The notes under the pieces: generated by a model
What the model was told of the DNA's origin: nothing
Seen by the model: the letters and a program-made list of their open reading frames with translations, nothing else
The model's database searches: none
Program-made: the position numbers and the translations under genes
From: Bacilli bacterium
GTDB taxonomy: Bacteria > Bacillota_I > Bacilli_A > ML615J-28 > CAG-698
Assembly (NCBI GenBank): GCA_016296945.1
Contig: JAEDHQ010000043.1
Location: 1-15,739, forward strand
Length of the DNA: 15,739 bases
Direction of reading: 5' to 3'
In this document: piece after piece, positions 15,165-15,739 of the stretch
Numbering within the stretch: the stretch's first letter is position 1
How the letters are laid out: each line of letters starts with the position of its first letter

Positions 15165-15739
15165 TTGAGTTTAGATAAATCTCATGATGGTTGGGAATGG
15201 GTTAAAGCAAAAGAATTTATGATATTTAATCCAAGAGAATCTGTAAAAAAAGGGACTGTTATAAAAAATGTTCCTATGGATAAAATAGAACCTAAAACTA
15301 AAGAAATTCCTAACTATGAAATTACTGAGTACAAAGGTGGAGTGAAATTTAGAAATGGCGATACATTAATGGCTAGAATTACTCCATGCCTCGAAAATGG
15401 TAAGATATCTCAAGTATCAATTTTAGATTATAATGAAATAGGTGCGGGATCTACTGAATTCATAGTTTTAAGGGAAAAAGAAGGTATTAGTGATAAAGAT
15501 TTTATTTATTATTTATCTAATAGTGAATACTTCAAAGAACCTGCAATTAAATCAATGGTGGGATCATCAGGACGTCAAAGAGTCCAAAGAGATGTTGTTG
15601 AAAATTTAGATATATATGTTCCTCCATTAAATACACAAAAGAAAATTGGTAAATTATTATCTCTTTTTGATCAAAAGATTTCATTAAACAAAAAAATAAA
15701 TAAAAATTTAGAGCAATTACTCAATACAATTTTTAATTA
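15165..15739 (+). CDS. hsdS: Type I specificity subunit (HsdS), 5' part only
   Basis: 191 complete codons are visible and the frame is open at the window end. HsdS carries two target-recognition domains joined by helical spacers and decides the DNA site for the complex. Seen here is the first recognition domain (GWEWVKAKEFMIFNPRESV, then FRNGDTLMARITPCLENGK, STEFIVLRE, GSSGRQRVQRD) followed by the conserved helix VPPLNTQKKIGKLLSLFDQKI and a coiled stretch NKKINKNLEQLLNTIFN, which marks the end of the first half. The start is TTG 15165-15167, four bases after GGAGTGAT (15153-15160). The second half lies outside the window, so integrity and specificity cannot be judged. It is the third gene of the hsd operon. 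The recognition sequence is not predictable by eye. Confidence 0.92.
   Translation, partial: MSLDKSHDGWEWVKAKEFMIFNPRESVKKGTVIKNVPMDKIEPKTKEIPNYEITEYKGGVKFRNGDTLMARITPCLENGKISQVSILDYNEIGAGSTEFIVLREKEGISDKDFIYYLSNSEYFKEPAIKSMVGSSGRQRVQRDVVENLDIYVPPLNTQKKIGKLLSLFDQKISLNKKINKNLEQLLNTIFN

Noticed and set aside
1..15739. tRNA, rRNA, CRISPR array or insertion sequence
   Set aside because: No cloverleaf-like GC-rich segment, no regularly spaced repeats, and no transposase or integrase motif was seen on either strand.

Overview
The window looks like a piece of a low-GC methanogenic archaeal chromosome, most likely Methanobacteriales and Methanobrevibacter-like. The evidence is a set of ribosome binding sites of the GGTGAT/GGAGG type, which match the archaeal 16S 3' end, and BRE/TATA-type promoters close to start codons. 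Small zinc-ribbon proteins (some with membrane segments) and membrane-anchored proteins with Ig-like extracellular domains fit the same group. The genus is an inference from style; no marker gene is present.

Layout. 1-1530: very AT-rich accessory DNA with small genes of unknown function. A minus-strand gene (100-499) and a three-gene plus-strand cluster (710-1344) lie here, and one gene in each set is broken by a one-base shift at an A run. An acidic-tailed zinc-ribbon protein (1345-1515, minus) closes the segment. 1712-6903: a defence-like block. It holds a zinc-ribbon protein with an SRA-type domain resembling the modified-DNA reader of ScoMcrA, a convergent 682-residue protein with a PD-(D/E)XK nuclease-like domain and a DUF2075/Schlafen-group-3 helicase domain, and, divergent from that, the first half of a PLD/SNF2-type helicase. 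The helicase stops after its first RecA lobe and runs into the 3' remnant of a histidine kinase (6876-7082), a clear rearrangement scar.

7133-10428: a housekeeping-like stretch. It has a sodium-coupled dicarboxylate/acidic amino acid symporter (minus), a double zinc-ribbon/TM2-like membrane protein split by an in-frame TGA at a zinc-binding Cys codon, and two paralogous membrane-anchored Ig-like proteins, the first of which seems to start at ATA. 10593-15739: a type I restriction-modification operon in the order hsdR-hsdM-hsdS. hsdR appears to start at ATT, and hsdS runs off the window.

How the genes work together: HsdM and HsdS would methylate adenine at a bipartite site and HsdR would translocate and cleave unmodified DNA. 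The SRA reader, the nuclease-helicase and the truncated helicase make the whole a defence island. Several genes are broken or start unusually (100-499, 1169-1344, 5272-6903, 6876-7082, 8523-9011, 9107, 10593). That is either real decay of accessory genes or, for the single-base cases, sequence error.
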